64,000 bases of DNA from Bactrocera neohumeralis (Eukaryota; Arthropoda; Insecta; Diptera; Tephritidae). Below are positions 58,671-64,000 of this stretch, piece after piece. The DNA is taken from positions 10,515,368 through 10,579,367 of the forward strand of contig NC_065919.1 in assembly GCF_024586455.1 (NCBI RefSeq), in the 5' to 3' direction. A program made the translations under genes and the position numbers. The notes under the pieces were generated by a model that was not told the DNA's origin, made no database searches, and saw only the letters and a program-made list of their open reading frames with translations. Positions within the stretch are counted from its first letter, which is position 1; each line of letters starts with the position of its first letter.

Positions 58671-60345
58671 TAGCTGTTCGCAGAGCCAAGATATCCGGAA
58701 GAAATGTTTATTAAGTATTTTAAGTATAAATTCTTAAAATTCTTAAAAAAATATTCAAGTTAAGCAAAGTCTGAGAATTGTTGAAGTAATATGCATAAGT
58801 CTATGTAGTACATGTAAGTATGTGACCGAATCATGAAAAAATTGCTGCAAGCCAAACTAAAGCAGTGGGTCCTTTAAAGCCTGCACAACTCAGCTTCCAC
58901 CCAACTGGTTTTATTTATGGTAAACAAAATATATGAAAAAACTACAACTGAGTGCGTGCGCGTATCTGAGCCACTCAGCCGGTTTTGACTATTCACTAAG
59001 TGCGCTATTTGTCTACGCCTGTGAATGGTTGTCAGTTTTTCTGCCACTTGCACACGCTAAATCGACTTTTGTGCTCATAAAATACTCAATTTTTTCTTAT
59101 GCTTGTTGTGTTATAAAAAATGTCATAGAAGAGAGAGTGTGTGGGAAATGCATTGCGAGCTTTTTGAGTTGCCTAGTAACTGGGCTCATTTTTCAAGCTC
59201 GTTCAAGCAGACGCTTTGCAGTATAAGGCATTTGTGCGTTTTCCGAAAAAGTTTCAGAAATATTGTGGAATCATTTCAAATCGCTAATTAACGACAAAAC
59301 TTAATTTTTACAAAATGTTATGGGTTCTAAAGTACTTTGAATTAAAAAAAAAATTATTTTAATGTGCTGAATTGTAAGAGCATAAACTCAATACAGCCGG
59401 CCTGTAGCCGCAACGAAGCTGAATTTATAATCCGCCAAGTACCGTCGGCGGCATTTCTCAAAATTAATTGGGGGTTTTATTCCGGCACTGTAACAACAGT
59501 AAAACGACATGTTTGTCATTAATTAATAGATAGTACCTCTACCTCTCTCTAGTAATCTTTTAGCCTACAACAAAACTAGCTTCCGCTTACTAAGTAAAAG
59601 TGTCACTATATTAACGCCCAAAATCTAGATATTTAAAATTATAAATATCTATGTATGTATACATGAGTGTCTCGCCTTGCACGCTTATATTATTTGTGTG
59701 TCATTGACTTCCGCTGGGATTCACTGCGAATGCCAAGAATAGCGCATGCAAGTAAGTACATATGTAGCACTCACATGTACTCGTACGTACTAACACAAGC
59801 CTACTTTTGCACATAACAGTAGTCTGTCTACTGTTCATTCGAATGTACACAACTACGTGCTAGTTATATGCCTGTGGGTAAGTTAGTACTCCCTTGTGGA
59901 CATTTTTCAAACGAATTTAATATTTGCTATGGAGTTAGGCTTGCGCGCCTAGAAATATGTAAGAATTTATTTCCAAATTGCCTCAACAAAGACAGAAGAA
60001 ACAAAAATACGCAATAATTTGACACAAAACAAGAAATCAAATGACATCAAGGCGCATCTGTAATTCAGCTGAGGCCAATATTAATGAGGTTATATATGTC
60101 CTTTGCAAAGGAGGATTGACGACGAGAACGATGCCACCTTATCTTCACTTCGCTTTATCTACTGCGATTTCTTTAATAAATTTTATCAGTTAGCGCCATT
60201 TTGGAACTATAAAAAATCGTACAGATACAATCTTATAGTCGACAAGCAGACGCTGAATTCGAAGTGGTAACGCAACTTGCAAAAGATGATATTCTAATAC
60301 AAGATTTTGCGCTCCACAAAATAAAAATACTATTGATTTTTTCCA
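57165..60345. other. non-coding stretch
   Basis: No gene is supported. An AT dinucleotide run lies at 58634-58667. Confidence 0.4.
58634..58667. repeat. (AT)n microsatellite
   Basis: About 17 AT units, uninterrupted. Confidence 0.9.
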
Positions 60346-60349
60346 CTAT

Positions 60350-60725
60350 AACATGCCTTTAAAAGTTATACACTGTTAAATTCATAACTCAAGTATACTG
60401 AGCAGGCATACAGTACACCATGTCGTATGAGCAACCGAGAATATATAAGGCACTTGAATTTATGGAGGGCAATGGATGCATAATCTTAACTGTGCATAAA
60501 TTTTTAAAGAATGATTTTGTAAAAAAAAAAACTAATCAAACCTTTTTCATTCAGCGCAAAATTTTCTATTACAATATATTTTTTTAAGGTCTAAATTAAT
60601 TTTTTAATTCAAAAGCTCACAAAAACTTTCTATATTCTAGGAAAAGAAACAAGCTTTAGGCACGTTTTTAATTGAAAAGAAGAAACACCTTTATCTTCGC
60701 TTGCATCGAAGCTATAATACACTTC
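60350..60725 (+). repeat. dispersed repeat, CACCATGTCGTATGAGC family
   Basis: 'AAAAGTTATACACTGTTAAA' near 60361, CACCATGTCGTATGAGCAAC at about 60417, ATATATAAGGCACTTGAAT and 'AGGCACGTTTTTAATTGAA' near 60658. Same order as in the 31950 copy; 'AAGGCGCTTGAATGAC' near 5317 matches the 5140 copy. Confidence 0.65.
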
Positions 60726-60729
60726 ACAA

Positions 60730-61385
60730 ATACAAAATATTCCTTATAAGAACTCGATTCCTTTCGTTCAGTATGTATGGCAGCTATATGTTATATTTAT
60801 CCGAACTGAACAATTTCTTCGGAGTTTGCATAGTTGTTTCAGACAATAATCGAAATTTCGTAAAGATTGCGCGTTAAATAAAAAAGCTTTCCATATGAGC
60901 ACTTTATGCCGACAGTTCGGTTTGCATGGCAGCTACATATATGATATGGTTAACCAATCTGAACCATTTGCTTAGAGATTAGACCGTTGACTTGGACAAT
61001 ACTCCATGCGAAATTTCGTGCAAATATCTTGTCAAATAAAAAAATTTCCCTACAATAACTTCTTGTTGATCGTTCAGTTTGTAAGGCAGCTATATGCTAT
61101 AGTGGTTCGATATCGACAATTCCAAAAAATGCACAGCTTCCTGGTTAGAAAAGCACATGAGCAAAATATCATAACGATATTTCGAAAGCTAAAAGAGTAG
61201 TTCGCGTATATGCAGCAAGATGAACAGGTAGGCAGAAATGACAAAATAAACTCAGCTCGTCATGCTGATCAATTACATATGTATTTTTATACGGTCTCAA
61301 AAGTTTCCTTCTAGGATTATAAGCTTCATGGCAAGCTAAATCCTTGTTCAGAGTATAATATAAAGCATGTTTACGTTGTATAGTT
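60730..61385 (+). repeat. dispersed 'GGCAGCTATATG' repeat, three units
   Basis: Units start near 60768 (AGTATGTATGGCAGCTATAT), 60918 (GGTTTGCATGGCAGCTACAT) and 61075 (AGTTTGTAAGGCAGCTATAT), about 150 bp apart. They are followed by CTCAGCTCGTCATGCTGA, 'GGTCTCAAAAGTTTCCTTCT' and a decayed 3' end 'TTGTTCAGAGTATAATA' near 61347. The trailing 'AACGAACACCCTA' near 61452 is shared with 32277. Confidence 0.7.
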
Positions 61386-62482
61386 TTTATGAGGGCAAAG
61401 TGTGAAACTTTAGAAGGCGTTTTTCAAAAAGATAATAAACTAACGAAATAACGAACACCCTAGTGCACATATATATATATATATATATACATACTATATA
61501 TACAAAGTTGTATTTATTAAAAGCATAATACAAAAGCAAATATACACACATAAATAGCTGTGAGTTTTCCCTTGTTCAATAGGAAAATCACAAAAGTAAA
61601 GAAAACTCGTTTAGCAAAAGTTGTCTACTTTTGAAACAGAACAGAGCAACAAGAAATCACAACTTCATCAGCGCAAAAGTTATTTGCCCACAACAAACTA
61701 CATACAAAGCACATATTACCAATAAACGAGTAGACACTAAAAGCTACGTTGTTTCCACTCGACAATCGTCCATTTGTGGTCGTCAATTGCATTTCTGCGA
61801 AAAGCGAAAATGGTAATACAATAAATTGTTATACGTGAAGGGGTTGGGGAAGAGGAAGGTGTCTGCAATGCAATGTGTATTAAATACCAAGAAAAGCGGC
61901 TGAGAATGGCAAAAGTTTTGCACAATTTCACCTTTACGCTATACGTATGCGAGTATGAGCTTTTATATATATTTTTTATCTCTTGTATATATTTTTTTCG
62001 GATAGGTTTTTGCTCTTTGAATTACTTTTGGCAATTTTGGGCGCTGTGCTGATTACTCAATAGCATTATTACATTTGTTGCTAGTATTTTGTGTATGAAA
62101 GAATTATATGCGAAGGAAGAATTGTTAGACATTTCATAATCCATATAATTTTATTATGCTCGGAAGATATAATAATAAATCTTACACGAGTGATAACTTC
62201 TTAAACAGAGATCTTTGTTTCAAGAAAGTAACTTAAAGGAACATATTTTAAGTTTAAATTACTTAAATTGCCAGCAATCAAACGCGGTGCTTTAAGTATA
62301 ATTAGCTTGCTTTAAGTGTAGAGATTTTGTATCTTACAGTAGTTTGAGAGCGATCGCTGTGCCTATGATAGTTAGTAACCTTTCGGAAGTTTCTTTAATC
62401 ATTCTGATGAAAAATCACCATGAAAGCGCTGCTTTTGCCGTTTCTTAAAAGCAAACAACAGTTGGATTCTGAGCTATTGCTG

Positions 62483-62700
62483 TTATTGTAGCGGCAGAAC
62501 AAATTCTTGAAGTAATTTCGGGAAATGGTGTCGAGTTGACTGTACTTGGCTGAGTAAAAATCCAGGTCCGTTCCGGTTACTTAGACCCGACTGTCGTGGG
62601 AACGGATATTTTGAACTCGTCGAAGGTGCAGACTTCACAGCCAGTAAAGTCGAACTCAGTTTGAGATAAGCGACATGCCGGTATACCCTAAAATATATTA
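62483..62700 (-). repeat. possible non-LTR 3' UTR fragment
   Basis: On the minus strand the phrases 'ACGACAGTCGGGTCTAAGTA', ACCGGAACGGACC and 'AATTACTTCAAGAA..CTGCCGCTACAA' resemble, from memory, a dispersed 3' end with an ACA-rich tail in tephritid genomes. No second copy exists in the window to confirm it. Confidence 0.3.
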
Positions 62701-63162
62701 TTCTACGCATTCAAAACTCGTACTCATATGAACACAAAATCCCGACTGCTGTTAAATGCCTTTCAATTTTAAGAAATGTAGCGCTACTGAAAATGTATTG
62801 CTGAAAAATTTGAAGAACCACAGAATATATTTTTTATTGTTAGACGCCTTTTCACACCAAAAACTTAGGCACAACAAAACTTACGCTATTTTTATTTCAC
62901 TCTCACTCTAATAGAAACAAACATTGACGCACTTTCAAACAGCGTCACACACACAAGCGCAATCTTCACTACCACACACTGCAAAACGAATGCGCTGAGC
63001 GAGCAGAAGAAGCTGAAAATAACAGTTAAATCTTTCATTTATCGATTTATCGCACAGAGAGATATTTACTCATCCTTGCTGCTGTCAGCTAGCGACTTTT
63101 GCCTTTCGTTAGCTTTATTGTTAGCACTTTTATTGCTTCTTTCCAATTTTCAGATTCTATTG

Positions 63163-63165
<3 letters not shown>

Positions 63166-63196
<31 letters not shown>
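63166..63196. repeat. (AT)n microsatellite
   Basis: About 15 AT units, uninterrupted. Confidence 0.9.
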
Positions 63197-63201
<5 letters not shown>

Positions 63202-64000
63202 AACTATGTACAGTCTAACTGGCAGTATGTGTGTGTACTACTATATGGGTGAGAGCGTGCATAGGATTAAGTGATATATACATAGCCATATATTTATGTG
63301 TGTGTGCGGGTGTGTGTGCTGGCTGATGCGGCGCCCATAAAAAGATTGAATGACACACACGCGCTGCCGTAGCAGATAAAAACGTATTTGTATGTGGGTA
63401 TACACATATATCTATTCTTTTATTTATATGTAGCAAAGAAGGTAGGTACAACTTGCGGAAAATATCGTTCTAAAGTCATAAGAAGTAAATATGTCATTCT
63501 AAGCCAAGCGCCGATTGATTCGTTGTCAAGTGATGCGACAGTGTTTACCCTACGGCCTTTGCTACAATAGAGTTTTCATTAAAAATCTATATGTAAATGT
63601 TACAGTGCAAAATACATAGAAAGTGGAGGCTGAAGCTGAAGATGTCGAGGTGCTACTACTTCTAAATGTGTTGAGCAAACGAAAGTGCCGGAGACAGTGC
63701 GATTTACTGTGGGGTAACAGGTTAGCTATACGAGTATATTATAAATCTATATACAAATATATGCACATTTGACAATGGCGTGATTGCAGGAAGCAAAGCC
63801 TCAGCTACAGCCGTTTTTATGTGTCTGAAATCTAGTTAGGCAAAAGTACCCTTGCGGAAATGTTTACGGTAGTTTCAGACTTGACTTTACATTAATGGAA
63901 ATATATTAATATAAAATGTTTTACATATCAGCGATTCACTTAGAGCATGAAATAACTTATTTTCAAAGCGCACACTAATCAAAGAAGCAGCAAAGCCAAA

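Larger units (their letters stand above)
61386..64000. other. non-coding stretch to window end
   Basis: No gene is supported. TA run near 61467-61500; other content listed separately. Confidence 0.4.

Overview
The window is nuclear DNA of a higher dipteran. The sequence is AT-rich, with short (53-84 bp) and long introns, CA/GT and AT microsatellites, and many decayed Tc1/mariner, jockey-like, R1-like and other non-LTR elements. The mariner mix and the dispersed 'GGCAGCTATATG' repeats suggest a tephritid fruit fly; that is an inference from family resemblance and was not tested. Very little of the 64 kb is host coding sequence.

Host genes. On the minus strand, two consecutive phase 1-1 exons (9166-9285, then 8772-8888) each encode one complete LDL-receptor class A module with all six cysteines and the acidic calcium cage. 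They are an internal piece of an LDL-receptor-family gene, most like the lipophorin receptor/VLDLR group. On the plus strand, 11109-12627 encodes almost all of an SLC17-type major-facilitator anion/phosphate cotransporter in three exons. Its expected first exon (10908-11024) is broken by stops and a frameshift, while an intact copy of that exon lies 1.5 kb downstream of the gene body (14087-14201) within a duplicated block. The transporter may be nested in a large intron of the receptor gene.

Mobile DNA, left to right: mariner remnants (1-369, 3640-4590, 9500-10545, 13080-13790, 18945-19230, 19330-19760, 39500-40060, 40770-41691, 42815-43470, 46200-46985, 52290-53090, 55221-56139); Tc1-like or related pieces (22540-23140, 43681-44298, 45205-45610, 54780-54965); non-LTR pieces (14210-14640, 20741-20765, 21479-22450, 38598-38698, 49520-50520, 56235-57153). 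Several elements keep both ends with TA target duplications but have lost the catalytic centre.

The most notable structures are non-coding. One is a TA-targeting MITE family carrying a minisatellite (three bounded copies at 7692, 15926 and 40347, array expanded to exact 72-bp units in one). A second 148-bp MITE is nested in the first copy, with its empty site preserved nearby. Others are a 160-bp near-perfect foldback at 48486-48646, a roughly 115-bp-period 'ATGGCAAC' array at 35.35-36.66 kb, a heptamer-based array at 25.3-25.9 kb, and 'TTTCGAATTT' simple-sequence fields at 27.2-30.3 kb. From 54.6 to 57.2 kb, a dispersed repeat is split by successive transposon insertions. The remaining tens of kilobases look like ordinary intronic or intergenic DNA. 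I found no rRNA, convincing tRNA, CRISPR or bacterial-type feature.
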